Shown here one piece after another: positions 21,589-32,265 of a stretch of DNA of 64,000 bases. This DNA comes from Paragorgia papillata (taxonomy: Eukaryota > Cnidaria > Anthozoa > Scleralcyonacea > Coralliidae). Under the pieces are notes generated by a model. It was not told where the DNA came from. It saw only the letters and a list, made by a program, of their open reading frames with translations, and did not search any database. The translations under genes were made by a program, and so were the position numbers. Location of the stretch: the NCBI GenBank assembly GCA_035771165.1, contig JAWNZC010000352.1, forward strand, positions 176,001-240,000. The letters run 5' to 3'. Numbering within the stretch: the first letter of the stretch is position 1; each line of letters begins with the position of its first letter.

Positions 21589-22884
21589 ATGGCGGCTTCC
21601 ACTCCGATAATGGCGGTGAAAGAAGATGATCGTTTTCTGCCAGGAAAATTTAAGTACAATGGCCGTGAGTGGACGACCTTGAGCTTATGCGGAGTTGGGA
21701 CGTTTTCGAGTTGTTACCATGTTTGTAACGACGAAGGAAAACGGCTTGCAATGAAGGTTTATAAGAAGGAAGCCAAATACACAACAGCTTTTGCAAATGA
21801 ACTTGAGATTTTTAGTATTTTAGGCGATGGTTTAGAATCCCAGAAAGGATTAGTATCGTATTTTGTAAAGTACATTGGTAGCTTTACTTTGCTAGATCAT
21901 AACTGTATTTTAATGGACCTTCTTGGATGCAATTTAAAAGAGATTTTGTTAAAACATGACGTAAAAGGATTTTCAACATATTTGATAAAAAAGATCCTTC
22001 ATGATTTGGGATCAGCGTTAGTATTTTTAGAGGGACTTGGGTTAGTTCATGGCGATATAAAACCAACCAACATTTTATGGAATATGATTTTGAACTGTTT
22101 TCAGATTATTGATTTTGGTTTGAGTTTTAAAGTTGGCAAACAACCAAATCAGGCATTACAAAGTCCTGGGTTCCAGGCCCCTGAAGTTCTCCAGTGGAAC
22201 AGGGAAGTTACTGAAGCTAAATTACTTAAGTTTCAAGACACTGGTTATTTTTTGAACTCATCAATAGATATGTGGAGCCTTGGTTGTGTAACTCTTTATG
22301 TCAGCACTGGTCAGCAGCTTTACCCTAAAGATCATGCTCAGCAACTGCCACTTTTATGCAGTAACTGTAAATTGAAGTCTGGTTCTTGCAATAATGCCCT
22401 AAAATCAAAAACTGTTATGTTATTGGTTAGAAATGTTCTAAGATCTGATGACTTTGAGAATTTAACAAATATTCTCAGTGGTTTATTACAATGTTCTCCT
22501 GGCAATCGATTGCCACCCCAGGAGCTGCTAAAACATCCGTTTTTTGATAAAAACAATAATTCTGAGCCATCCATTACAGATTTAATCATCCTCCCAACTA
22601 AAATTCTTCGTTTGATGAACATGTTTGAAACGTCTGATGAAAATGAAATGCAAGATATTCTTTGTGATATAAAACAGAAATGTGAAGAGTTTGGATCTGT
22701 TGTTTCAATAACTGCTGAAAAAGATGGTATTCATAATCAGGAATATCATGTATATGTTGAGTTTAAAAATGCTGAAGATTGTGAGAGTGCTCAGAGATTG
22801 TTGACTGGTAGATATTTCAATAACAGACTTGTTGTTACAACATTCTTTCCAGTTAGAGACTTTTTGGAAAGATATTTTTATTAA
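21589..22884 (+). CDS. UHMK1: U2AF-homology-motif kinase (KIS), intronless
   Basis: Single open frame of 431 residues from the ATG at 21589 (MAAST...; a further ATG five codons upstream is less likely). The kinase domain spans about 20-325: glycine-rich GVGTFSSCY, catalytic lysine in AMKVYKK, catalytic loop VHGDIKPTN with HGD in place of HRD, IDFG, APE and the DMWSLGC helix. A C-terminal U2AF homology motif (RRM-like) spans about 335-425 with its signature R-x-F as TGRYFNNRLVVTTFFP. UHMK1 phosphorylates splicing factor SF1 and regulates RNA processing and the CDK inhibitor p27 in vertebrates. Length and order match the family (about 419 residues). The absence of introns suggests an old retrocopy that replaced the original, or intron loss. 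Confidence 0.93.
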   Translation: MAASTPIMAVKEDDRFLPGKFKYNGREWTTLSLCGVGTFSSCYHVCNDEGKRLAMKVYKKEAKYTTAFANELEIFSILGDGLESQKGLVSYFVKYIGSFTLLDHNCILMDLLGCNLKEILLKHDVKGFSTYLIKKILHDLGSALVFLEGLGLVHGDIKPTNILWNMILNCFQIIDFGLSFKVGKQPNQALQSPGFQAPEVLQWNREVTEAKLLKFQDTGYFLNSSIDMWSLGCVTLYVSTGQQLYPKDHAQQLPLLCSNCKLKSGSCNNALKSKTVMLLVRNVLRSDDFENLTNILSGLLQCSPGNRLPPQELLKHPFFDKNNNSEPSITDLIILPTKILRLMNMFETSDENEMQDILCDIKQKCEEFGSVVSITAEKDGIHNQEYHVYVEFKNAEDCESAQRLLTGRYFNNRLVVTTFFPVRDFLERYFY

Positions 22885-23655
22885 TACGTACAGTGTGATA
22901 ATTATAAAATTAAGTTGTATAAGTAAATATTCCTAACATTTGCAAAGTTTGTAACTAGCTTTAGCTAACGATTTATTTTTGGTATATAATATTGGTATAT
23001 TGATTGGTAATGCATCGTTACGTCTTATTAATAATTATTCCTTTTTAAAATACGACTCACTGATTATTGTTTATGTGTTAAGGCTGGGGCATTGAGGTTT
23101 TCAGCATAGCCGGTTTTATGATGTTTTTCATACGGTATTTCAGAGTCGGTTGCCTGCCTTTTCAGCCATCTATGTAAACGTAGTTTCGGTATCCCGTTAA
23201 CTTTCGGTACGGTATCAGCGGATATACAATTTTGAAACTTTTTGTTTGGGAAAAGGCCATAAAACGTTCAAAATCTGGCAGCATAATTTATTTATTTTAT
23301 TAGGCCATATTATTCTTAGTTTGCACTTGACGTCATGGCGGCCATGTTGGAGGAACTTATATTTTATTCATTCTGTTTGTAAATAACTTTGAACTGACGA
23401 CAAAAACAAAAAACTATTAATATCTATTGTAAACTAGGGGTCTTAAATAAAAAGCCTATCAAGGTTTCTAGTAGACCCCTAGCCCTATCAAATTATAGGA
23501 TATTGATTGTATTGTAGATACATAGACTTAATATGGGAAAAATTATTAAATAAAATAAATAAATAAAAGAATCTCATTAGCAGCTATTGTGTTTGTTGTA
23601 TGTTTTTGATTAATGATCAATATGGGCCAAATGGGGATTTAGGGGATAAATTTGT
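22885..23655. promoter_or_regulatory. Intergenic, with likely MRPL28 promoter
   Basis: A TGACGTCA palindrome (CRE/ATF type) at 23328-23335 runs directly into TGGCGGCCATGTTGG, a YY1-like word, about 320 bases upstream of the MRPL28 start codon. Both are common in nuclear promoters of mitochondrial genes. The UHMK1 3' untranslated region occupies the first part. Confidence 0.5.
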
Positions 23656-24968
23656 ATGTCACGTATTATACCATATCGTCACCTCAGTCCCCCTTTGTGC
23701 AGCGGAGGAGCCATCATGGTGTTTCTGAATTTTCGTTGTATTTTATATGGGAAAGTTATGCCTCCCCGAGCACATCTTGGAATATATGATGGAAAAGGAT
23801 TAATGTATGGTTATAAACCAACATTCTCAGATAAAAAGTAAGTGTTCTGAAACAATGCATTATTGTAAATTATTGAAGTTTGCTTGCCGTCCGGCGACAA
23901 TTTAATAGATCACTGATAGAGTTATTAAATACCTCTACACTTTTGAATATGTCTTTAGAGACACAAATACAAACCTGGGATGACTTAAAACGTTTTTAAT
24001 GTATAGCCGAGGGTTAAAATTGTATGTGTTTGTTGTTTGTCATGAAGTTAATCAGGTAATTTTAAAGAAAAAGGCAATTTAATAATATGATATATGGAAA
24101 TTATGAACGTGGATATGTCTTACATAATTTTAGATATTTTGTAATTTGCTGCTTTACAGCTACTTTTACACCTAAAAGTTTTAGTCACCTACAACCAGTG
24201 CCTACAACCCATTATAACAAAAAAAAAGATGGCTGTAGTTTGTACCATGCTTCTTTGCAAGCCTAAATGAGTTGTACCATGATTCTTTGCAAGCCTAAAT
24301 GAGTTCTGACAATGGCTAAAGTGACTTTTAATTTTTGGAATTTTTTTTACTCTGTCTAATGCCAGATAATTTTACTTGTCAAAGAGAGGACCATCAGACA
24401 TCCTAGGCAGCAATGAGTTAACAAGTGATTAACCCATTCCTACCTTAGCTGACCAAACATGGCTCCTTTAATTTTTTACTCTGTCTAATGCTAGATAATT
24501 TTACTAGTCAAAGGGAGAACCCTCAGACATCCTAGCCAAAAATAGGTTAAGGAGTACATGTAAAAAATTAAAAACACTTACAAGTCCCTTTTTGTCTGTT
24601 CTATTACCAGGACAAAAAAAGTATGGAAACCAAATGTTCAGAAGAAGACATATTATAGTGAAATACTAGAAGAGAAATTAAAATATGAAATGACAACATC
24701 AACGATGAGGTCTATTGACCGAGCTGGTGGGTTTGATAACTATATTGTAAAGACTTCAGATAGAAGACTGGTTTCTAAAGCTGCTCTTGATTTAAAGAAA
24801 CGATTGCTGACAGCCATTGAAATGAAGGAGAAAGGTCACTCTATTGAAGATATTAGAAAGACATTAACTCCACCAAAGAAACTATCAAAACATGAACATG
24901 TACTCGGAAGATATACTAATAGGTTTTACTTTGAGTGGAAAGGAAGGAAACATGTTGTGTATTGCTGA
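23656..24968 (+). CDS. MRPL28: Mitochondrial ribosomal protein bL28m, 2 exons
   Basis: Exon 1 is 23656-23837 and exon 2 is 24611-24968. A phase-2 GT-AG intron joins them, giving about 179 residues. Exon 1 carries the glycine-containing N-terminal part (PPRAHLGIYDGKGLMYG). Exon 2 has the recognisable family blocks VWKPNVQKKTYYSEIL, then TMRSIDRAGGFDNYIVKT, then LDLKKRLLTAIE. These match metazoan MRPL28, a component of the large mitochondrial ribosomal subunit, and lack the long C-terminal extension of vertebrate proteins. An N-terminal import sequence is expected; the basic start (MSRIIPYRH) is compatible but short, so the true start may be upstream. Confidence 0.88.
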
Positions 24969-25239
24969 ATGATGGATTATTTTATAATGGACTTTAACTG
25001 TCCAATTGTAAATCAAGGTTGTTTTTTTGACAACAGTTAATTTGTGCATTTCTTTTATTTTACTAAATACTGGTTTCAGAGACTTAGGAAAAAGCATTAT
25101 AAGTAGGCTCTGTTGGAGATTAACCAAAGTGATAAACCAAATAAAGAAATGATATCCTTTTTCAGCCTTATACAATTGTTTACTTACTGTATACCTAAGA
25201 TATTTTGTTCATAATAAATTTTTTCAGTAATAATTAAGT
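24969..25239. other. MRPL28 3' flank
   Basis: AT-rich sequence after the stop codon, with AATAAA-like words at 25139 and 25214 that could end the transcript. No other feature. Confidence 0.4.
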
Positions 25240-25249
25240 TTTTAAGTGT

Positions 25250-25252
25250 GAA

Positions 25253-25288
<36 letters not shown>

Positions 25289-25355
25289 GCCTGAAGATCA
25301 CCCAGTGTGAAACTGACAGTAGCGACCATCAACATTTGAGGTAAGCCCACTTATA

Positions 25356-25402
<47 letters not shown>

Positions 25403-25560
25403 AATGAGCACTTTGTGATTTTGTTCACGGAATGTTGGAAAGTGCTCAATACCATAAAGGTATATAAAGTGAATATAGTATAGTTTAAGTGGGCTTACCT
25501 CAAAATGTTGAGTGTTGCAACTGTCAGTTTCACGCGGGGTGATCTTATATATATATATAA
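25250..25560. mobile_element. Palindromic element with (TA)n blocks
   Basis: GAAGATCACCC...GTGTGAAACTGACAGT with GAGGTAAGCCCACTTATA on the left is mirrored on the right by TAAGTGGGCTTACCTC, AACTGTCAGTTTCAC and GGGGTGATCTT. TA dinucleotide runs lie outside the left arm (about 25258-25283), after it (25357-25400) and at the right edge (25546-25558). This is likely a MITE whose TA-rich target and ends expanded into microsatellites. Confidence 0.7.
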
Positions 25561-25599
25561 TATCGCTAAATTAACCACATACTGTGTACATGCAGTATG

Positions 25600-25855
25600 G
25601 TACTGAAGTGATGATTGCTAAAATAATTAATGCTTAAATAATGATTGCTGAAATAATTAATGCTGAAATAATGATTGCTGAGAAATAATTAATGCTGAAT
25701 TAAGGATGATTGCTGAAATGATGATTGCTCAAATGATGATGATTTCTCAAATGATGATCACTGAAATGATGATTGTTGAAATGATGATTGTTGAAATGAT
25801 GATTGCTGAAATAATGATTGCTGAAATAATCATGATTGCTATCAATCGATCAATT
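25600..25855. repeat. Degenerate GATGATTGCTGAAATAAT minisatellite
   Basis: About fifteen imperfect copies of a 12-18-bp word (ATGATTGCTGAAATAAT with ATTAATGCTGAA variants). No coding signal. Confidence 0.85.
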
Positions 25856-26165
25856 AATCAATAATTCAATCAATCAGTCACACCAAAAGCATTATTATCG
25901 ACATTTACGAAGTCGGTGAATAAATGCGATTTAATTAGAAAATTCTGCATGAATTAAAAGCAATTTACTTCTGTATTACAAAATTAAAGATGTATAAATG
26001 TTATTTTAATAACAATGATTAATATGTAGCAGCCTCTAATGTATTTATTTGGCTCTTGAACATGTTTTTCTAAACTTTTTTTTAAATTATTATACATGTG
26101 AAATAAATGTCAATCTTTAATCGTTAAAAACGATAAGTTTTAAGAATATATTTAATAACCAATGA
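25856..26165. other. 3' flank of the ETS gene
   Basis: AT-rich, no open frame. It would hold the 3' untranslated region of the minus-strand ETS gene (an AATAAA-type word is readable on the minus strand near 26045). Confidence 0.35.
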
Positions 26166-27121
26166 TCAAATGTTAGATATTTCGTCCTTGATTCTTTTTC
26201 CAAACTTGAACGTTAGTTTCTGGTTGGGAACTTTCTCCAAAGTGTCCTTATCGTAGTCCCTCATTCCTCTGCTCATCTTGTCGTACGTCATGTCGTTCTT
26301 GTTTTTCTTCAGTCCCCACTGCCGAGCCAGGGTGGCTGAGTCCAGCACTCGGAATGTCATTTCTTCTCTATTCACCCAGCGAATGAGATTGACATAGTTT
26401 GGATTCAGCAACGACTGGTAAAGGAACTTCCACAAAGATACCTTGCGGTTTCCTATAAGATAAAAATTAATGTCAGCATCTAACGTCGGCTCGTGCAGCA
26501 CGTTTTTAACTTAAAAATACTTTCAACATATACTTCTTTTCTTTATTTTTTGACGCTCCATTTTTATTTTGTCAGGATGACGCAGAGATCTTTCTAAAGA
26601 AAAGACAAAATTATGAATTAGCGCGCTTTCTTTGAGAATGTACAGTCGTTGGCACCTAAGCGTGTACACCGCCCGTCAAAACATGTTTTATGTCAACGTC
26701 AAAGTTAACTGTTTACCTTGGAAACGTATTAGGTTTTCATTGTTAACCAATGCATTATTGTCACATGAATGTGCCCTTAGCCAATCACGTCTCGCCAATC
26801 CCACGGTGTTGATTTCAAAACGGTTAACTTTGGCTTAAATTTAGAACATGTTTTGACTGGCGGTGTACACGCTTAGGTGCCAACGACTGTATTTGAAAAA
26901 AATAAGAACATGTCGATTAACTTACGTTCACCAGAGCTTTCATCTTTAATATTTGGAGTGAATTGTGACAGAGATAATGAGGCATTAATATCTGCTATGA
27001 GTGGCATTGCTGCACGGAATAAGGCAACATCAGATAGATCTTGCGGGAGGATCACGTCTTCTGTATCCCACTCAAAGTGTTCAGTAGAGTTTTTTGATGT
27101 CCATGCGCCATATCTTCGAAC
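26166..27121 (-). CDS. ETS-domain transcription factor, last two exons
   Basis: Penultimate exon 27121-26926 (enters in phase 0) and last exon 26452-26166 (TGA), joined by a phase-1 intron. The last exon carries almost a complete ETS domain: VSLWKFLYQSLLNPNYVNLI, then RWVNREEMTFRVLDSATLAR, then QWGLKKNKNDMTYDKMSRGM, ending in LTFKFGKR. By recollection it resembles the SPDEF/ESE branch (RW..E..F+..DSA..A+.WG.+KN...M.Y+K.SR). The recognition helix is divergent: the usual SRALRYYY tract reads SRGMRDYDK. The upstream exon is acidic with no PNT domain. Upstream exons were not found with confidence. ETS proteins bind GGAA/T sites in the nucleus. The intron holds a MITE. Confidence 0.8.
26643..26889. 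mobile_element. TA-flanked MITE (mariner-like ends), copy 1
   Basis: Ends CAGTCGTTGGCACCTAAGCG and its exact complement CGCTTAGGTGCCAACGACTG, flanked by TA on both sides, with ACACCGCC...TCAAAACATGTT mirrored inside. It lies in the last intron of the ETS gene, its right end about 34 bases from the splice donor. A diverged second copy occurs at 32050-32265. Confidence 0.85.
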
Positions 27122-27260
27122 CTGTAGTAGAAATGATTAACGTATACAGTGTGTTATATAATGAGATTACATGAAGTGTCATTACAGCTGACTATACGGT
27201 TTTGTGGCTCAGTAAGCACTCTATATAAGTATACATTGGCCAGTGTCGGCCATATAAGCC
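27122..27260. other. Intron or upstream region of the ETS gene
   Basis: Non-coding. The acceptor for the upstream ETS exon lies at 27122-27135. Nothing else is recognisable. Confidence 0.35.
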
Positions 27261-27263
27261 ATT

Positions 27264-27402
27264 TGCACGATGACGTTCAATGGTCTTGATTGACTACAAC
27301 TACCAGAATGCTTTGCTAGTATTCGCTATTTATTAGTACTAGAAGACCGGCAAAGCATTCTGGTAGTTGTAGTCACCCAAGACCATCCAACGTCATCGTG
27401 CA
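27264..27402. mobile_element. Compact palindromic MITE
   Basis: TGCACGATGACGTT...GACTACAACTACCAGAATGC on the left is mirrored by GCATTCTGGTAGTTGTAGTC...AACGTCATCGTGCA on the right, with a short AT-rich loop (TATTCGCTATTTATTAGTAC). Confidence 0.85.
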
Positions 27403-27789
27403 ACTGGTCTATTGGCTAATTTGAGACAAGAAATAAACCAAAAGGAATCCGAGTCAATTCTGAGTTGTATATTGAGGTACCGAATATATTAAACATGGTG
27501 TCAGGAATAGAATCAATCACGTGATTGTTAGAGTAGTATGGATATACACGTGAAAGCTTGGTGCAATCACGTCTTATATGCAAACGCTACCGATTAGGCA
27601 TCGTGACTAAAATTTGCAAGCTTAACTCATGATCACTATTCAAGTTTTAGTATCTCAATGGTTAGATAGTCTAAACCAGTTATCAGAAGGTTAAAGGTTC
27701 CATTCCTGTCTGAGGGGCTCAGAAACATTTATGAACTTTTTAAAACTTGTATTCTACGTACTACCCTGTTTATATATATATATATATAT

Positions 27790-28185
27790 ATAACTTCAAA
27801 ATACCTGCGCTATTGAGTTTCAATCCGGATTGAACTCATTCCGCTCCTGTTCAAATCTCTTTATCTGTTTACATGAATCCGGATTGAGATTTAGCGCATT
27901 CCGGATTGAGTTCAATCCGCTTTCTCATTCCGGATTGAAATCTCATTCTGGATTGAAATTTCGTTCCGGAATCATGTAAAGGCGGTGCAAGATATCATTC
28001 CGGAATGAAAAATGTGACTGGGAGGACTAGAACGAACAACGCATGCGTGTTTTCTAACATTTATAGCTTTCAGATTTCCCGCAGATTTCAATCTAGCAAC
28101 CCAATTCCCATGTAAACACGGATTGACTTCGCATTTAATTCAATCCGGATTAACAATCAATCTGGATTCATGTAAACGGCCCCTT
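27790..28185. mobile_element. CCGGATTGA-rich MITE-like element
   Basis: Many copies of AATCCGGATTGA/TCAATCCGGATT in both directions together with GTTTACATGAATCC and its complement near both sides, ending in ATGTAAACGGCCCC. The latter is close to the ends of the families at 9665 and 33551. A (TA)n run (27773-27792) precedes it. Boundaries are approximate. Confidence 0.6.
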
Positions 28186-28330
28186 AGCCTGATAAGCTTA
28201 ATACACTTGAAATGTTTTCCGTTTTTCGGCCTAGATCATTCGATACTACGAGGCTTGCAAATTGATTTTTTTTATTGCAATTGATAAACTTTCGGCAATA
28301 TTTTTAATCCAAATATCTTGAAACATGGGG

Positions 28331-28552
28331 AAGCACGGGTGGCGTGTGCTGTTAGGGCGCTGCCTTTCACCAAAAGTTAAGCCCGGTTTGACGGGGTTAG
28401 TACATCCCTTGGATGGGTGACCGTCTGGGAATAACCCCGTTCTCGAGCTTGGAACACTCATGTGAGTAGAGTTTAGTTGGTCTCTCCTGTGCATCGAGGG
28501 TTTTTCGCCGGGTTCTCCGGTTTTCCTCCCTCCATAAAATCAACACCTAGGT
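28331..28552 (+). mobile_element. 5S rRNA-derived SINE, copy 2
   Basis: Forward-oriented copy: AGCACGGGTGGCGTGTGCTG, AAAGTTAAGCCCGG, GGGGTTAGTACATCC, TTGGATGGGTGACCGTCTGG, then the tail GAGTAGAGTTTAGTTGGTCT and ending TTTTCCTCCCTCC. The internal 5S-type promoter boxes are readable. Slight divergence from the copy at 20858-21067 shows both are old. Confidence 0.8.
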
Positions 28553-28620
28553 CTGTGATTCGTGGTCTGACACGTGTGTCATAAATGTGTCGTAGGGCGG
28601 CTGCTTCGAGCGCCTTTAAT

Positions 28621-28999
28621 AGGGAGTTTACGATCTACGACGGCAACCTCGACGACGCGGCCATTCAAACAAAATAATTCTTCCTTTAAAAGAAAGAAAA
28701 TGAATAATTTGCAGTCCCAAGAGAAATGTTTATGTCGTCCTCGTTATGTTTACAACGCCATTGAGTGCATTTTCACACGTCTTCATGACGACGTTAAGTC
28801 ATGGACCGATGAAGGCTGTTGCTTATGAATGAATTCAACACTTTCAATGCAATCATTTTACGATTTGTCGAACGTTTTAAAAGTCATAAAATAAGCTTTG
28901 AGTGCAAACAGGGAAGTTATTCAACCGTGTTTTCTTTTAAATACCAAAATTTATGTCGCGTTGTCCACTGCCGTCGTCGTCGTAGTTCGTAAACTCCCT
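28621..28999. mobile_element. MITE with AGGGAGTTTACGA ends
   Basis: Left end AGGGAGTTTACGATCTACGA, right end complementary (CGTAGTTCGTAAACTCCCT), flanked by TAAT/TAAT-like sequence. The 84-codon frame inside is without motif and I treat it as incidental. Confidence 0.75.
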
Positions 29000-29187
29000 A
29001 ATATGCCTTCGACTCTGCCACTTGAAATTTAGAAGAAGTAATTAAAATCTGTATTCTGTATTCTAAACATCCTCTACTTCTAACTTCTTACTGATTTGAA
29101 ATGAGTTTGCTTTGTAATCAGAAAATTACCCAAATACGCGAAAATTATATTCTAGAGTATAATACAATAGAGAGCTGCATAGGCATG

Positions 29188-29741
29188 TGGAACGCCATGT
29201 GTCCAAAAATTATTTCGACGTTGCCGACGCCAATACAGAGCTCACAGCTCCTGCTACAGCTCTAGATATGGCACCCGCTAGTTATTGCTCGTTGCTTTCC
29301 ATTCAAAGCGATCTTGGCGCGCTTTGGCCGTTAGTTCTCTGTCTCCTTAAACGGGATATTGGCTTAAATTGATTTTGGACAGATGGCGCACCAAATTGCA
29401 TTTATCAAACCATGACTTTTCATTTAGTCATATGGTTTTATATAACGAAATAGCGCATTGTCATGGTTGTTTATAAGAAACCATGACTTGACACAGCGGT
29501 CCATGATTTCAAATAATGAAATTGCCGTCTTTGCATTATATCAAATCATGACTAAAATGGCAACTGATGGTTTGATATAATGTTAACTGTTTATCTACAT
29601 TATATCATATCATTACCAAAATAACAATTCATGGTATGATATAAAGTGTTCTTTCTTCATTGTTTATAAATAATGACTTTTTAGTCATTATACTCATCAT
29701 TTTATTTACGCTAAATAATTTTTGGACACATGGCGTTCCAT
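29188..29741. mobile_element. MITE with GGAACGCCATGTGTCC ends
   Basis: About 27-bp terminal inverted repeats: GGAACGCCATGTGTCCAAAA at the left and its complement at the right. The interior holds repeated CATGACTTTT / AATCATGACT words, both orientations, suggesting internal satellite growth. Confidence 0.8.
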
Positions 29742-29759
29742 AGTGTTTAGGAATTAGGA

Positions 29760-29880
29760 TAGATCAAAGTGAAAAGGTTGTGAACCGCCAAGATTAGTTT
29801 TGATAACGTAATCGTTTGGAGTGAAGCCTATTTTATTCCAATGAAGAGCTCTGCTCGAAACGCGAGTATTTCGAAAACTA
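29760..29880. repeat. Fragment of the AAACG/GATGAAG repeat family
   Basis: AAGTGAAAAGGTTGTGAACC..CCAAGATTAGTTTTGATAACG with GAAGCC and CGAAACGCGAG. Related fragments lie at 16815-16900, 18595-18630, 53290-53350 and 3957-4020. They share the order AAACGTTT/CGAAACG, GAAGGC, TCAGAG or TTATCAAAA. All are non-coding remnants of one abundant dispersed family. Confidence 0.55.
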
Positions 29881-30529
29881 TGTTGCTCGTCGCAGAAAGT
29901 GCATGGTCCCCGTAAGATGACCCCTCGCTTGTATATTTAACGAGCTTCGTTCATGTGAGTCGGTTATTCGATACAGCTGTTTATAATCAGCGTTAGTCAG
30001 TTCGTAAATTAAGATCACGGCTGTCTAAGAATTTAACATATGGTTCTTAGAAATTTATGATTGATTTGCGGAATTCATACAGGGCTGGGGTTTTTTTTCA
30101 GACGGATTTTCCTGGTGGCGAGTAAAATGGTCACATAAGACTGCATGGGGTCACATAACTTGGCAAGAGTTCTCTTGAAAGCCAGCAAAACTAAAGTGTA
30201 TCTAGGCAGACTGTTTTCTAACTAAAAAAATCTATGTCTAGACTGTTTAAACTGTAATTAACATTATTGGTCCAGTGTTAAGACGTACTCTTCTCATTTG
30301 CGATAAACGCGAAATTTTAACGGGGTCAAATGAAATTAAGTAAACACTGTAAAATAACTGACCAAGTCCGTGGAATTTTATCACATGTAAGCGTCCGATT
30401 TATAACACACATTGCAAACTAATGAAACAGCCAGGGCGCAAAGCAGAATTTTATGCGTCAGCTAACCTCAAGAAAAGCCCTAATTCTAATAACTCGTCTA
30501 ACTTTACTACTACTAATTAACATCGTACG

Positions 30530-30670
30530 TACCGTATTTACTCGTTTAAGCGCCGCGGCGCTCTTTAAATGCAGCGCTTATTTAGTTATTTGAGGGCGGC
30601 GCTCTTTAATATTTTTGCTCTCATATGCGGCGCTTAATCGGGGGCGGCGCTTAAAGGAGTAAATACGGTA
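30530..30670. mobile_element. Short MITE with TACCGTATTTACTC ends
   Basis: Perfect terminal inverted repeats TACCGTATTTACTC/GAGTAAATACGGTA, and an interior with GCGGCGCT and AAGCGC words repeated in both orientations. This end sequence is, by recollection, common in marine invertebrate genomes. Confidence 0.8.
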
Positions 30671-30750
30671 ATTCTAGTAAAAGCCGGTGCAATGAGATAA
30701 ATTAAACAACTCTGGCTGAATAATACTTTGAAAGTTTTCACGGCGATAAT

Positions 30751-30856
30751 GTAATACAGATACGTTTTGTGGAAACAGTACACCACGTAAAATATTTATT
30801 TGCTAAGCTTATAAATATTGTTTACGTGGTGTTTCCACAAAACTTATCTATATTAC
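30751..30856. mobile_element. Hairpin MITE
   Basis: GTAATACAGATACGTTTTGT...GGAAACAGTACACCACGTAA on the left is mirrored on the right by TTACGTGGTGTTTCCACAAA...ACTTATCTATATTAC. The loop is under twenty bases. Confidence 0.8.
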
Positions 30857-32049
30857 TCTGGCAAGTTACGCGTGCGCACAAAAGTCACTGGTTCACAGAA
30901 GAAAAAGGCACGTGCGCTATAAACCACCATTGTTTTGGATGATGTGGTTTTTCAAGAACTTAGCATGCAAATTTTTTGTTAATTTGTTATTACCCGATTT
31001 AAAGTAGACACAAGATATATGCTTGTCTTCGTCTTAAGTAATAGTAGGATAAGTTGATATATAAAGATCATTGATAACAATGTATGCAAGTCGGGGTTGA
31101 AGCAAGGATTGTAATATATATTTGTGCTCGCAAATGCATCCACTTTTATTCAGTAAGCTCATATGAGTCAGGGTCACCTTTCCTTCCCACGCCGGAGTGT
31201 TATTTGGCACTTTTGGTAGTCTGTGTGACGCCAGACAATTGCACCCTTCAAAGCGATCCCTCCTGTGACTATATAGATACAAAATCGGGGGTGGGGGGGG
31301 GGATTACACTTTTCTGCCAAATATTTTTTGGTAAAAATGTTAAGCCGGGGAGTAGAAATAAGTTGTAAATATTGTAGCAAATGTCTTGAATCCTGACAGC
31401 CGTCTAAAATGCGCTCGCGCATTTTCAAATTACTAGCGTTGTATTAACCCCGTGACTATATAGCAGAGGTCTTCCCTTGACGAGTAAAATCAACGTCTAC
31501 ATGCGCGCTTAGGAGTTTTATGCGTGGTTAAAATGCGGAGGGTATATGATGGAATCAGCGTGGGACCTCATATTTAGTTAGTAAAATGGTTATAAGTTAA
31601 TGATGCATGCGTGCTTTTAGTATCTCAACAAGTTGACCTGACACTGCGTATGCTCATCGGAGTGCCAGGATTTAAGTCTATTTTTGCCATTTTTCTCGAA
31701 TAACGACTGAACTCGTTTATTATAGTTACAAATCAGGGAAGTTATCCATGCAACTTGTCAATCATCACACTTTCCCTGTGTACGCAACCACTACAATTTA
31801 AGAAGAAGAAATAAGTGTTTTATTACTTTATGTAAATATCTGCCGACGCAGATGATTTAGTCTTTCAAGTTTCAAGCCTCGTTTTTGTGTAGAAATGCCG
31901 AATTCTAAACACAAAAGAACGATGCTGATGGCAGATTAATTTCAATACACCGATACAAGAATACAAAATTTGGAGCCACTAGCCAATTTATGGAGAGGTT
32001 CTGTCGTTTTACGTTTTTACTCTTAATGTAGGTATGTGAGTGACAAATA

Positions 32050-32265
32050 CAGTCGCTTGCACCTAAGTGGAATTAACACCGCCCGTCAAAACATGTTCGA
32101 TTTCAACGTCAAACATAAAAGTCTTCCTTGGAAACATATTATGTTGCGATACGTACATGTTTGTGCTCTTAGCCAATCACGTCTTGCCAATCCCACGGTG
32201 GTCAATTTCCAAACGGTTAACTTTGACGGGAGGTGTTCCAGTTTTGTGCAAACGACAGTAAAAAC
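32050..32265. mobile_element. Diverged copy of the CAGTCGTTGGCACC MITE
   Basis: Starts TACAGTCGCTTGCACCTAAG and ACACCGCCCGTCAAAACATG, and ends near TGTGCAAACGACAGTA. Internal words CTTCCTTGGAAAC and AGCCAATCACGTC match the copy in the ETS intron. More decayed than that copy, with imperfect inverted repeats. Confidence 0.7.

Noticed and set aside
25250..25860. Possible CRISPR-like regular repeat array
   Set aside because: Units are degenerate, adjacent without spacers, and the sequence is eukaryotic; this is a MITE plus minisatellite.
28335..28460. Functional 5S rRNA gene
   Set aside because: Head resembles 5S but has several changes and continues into a SINE tail; the copy at 20.9 kb has the same tail.
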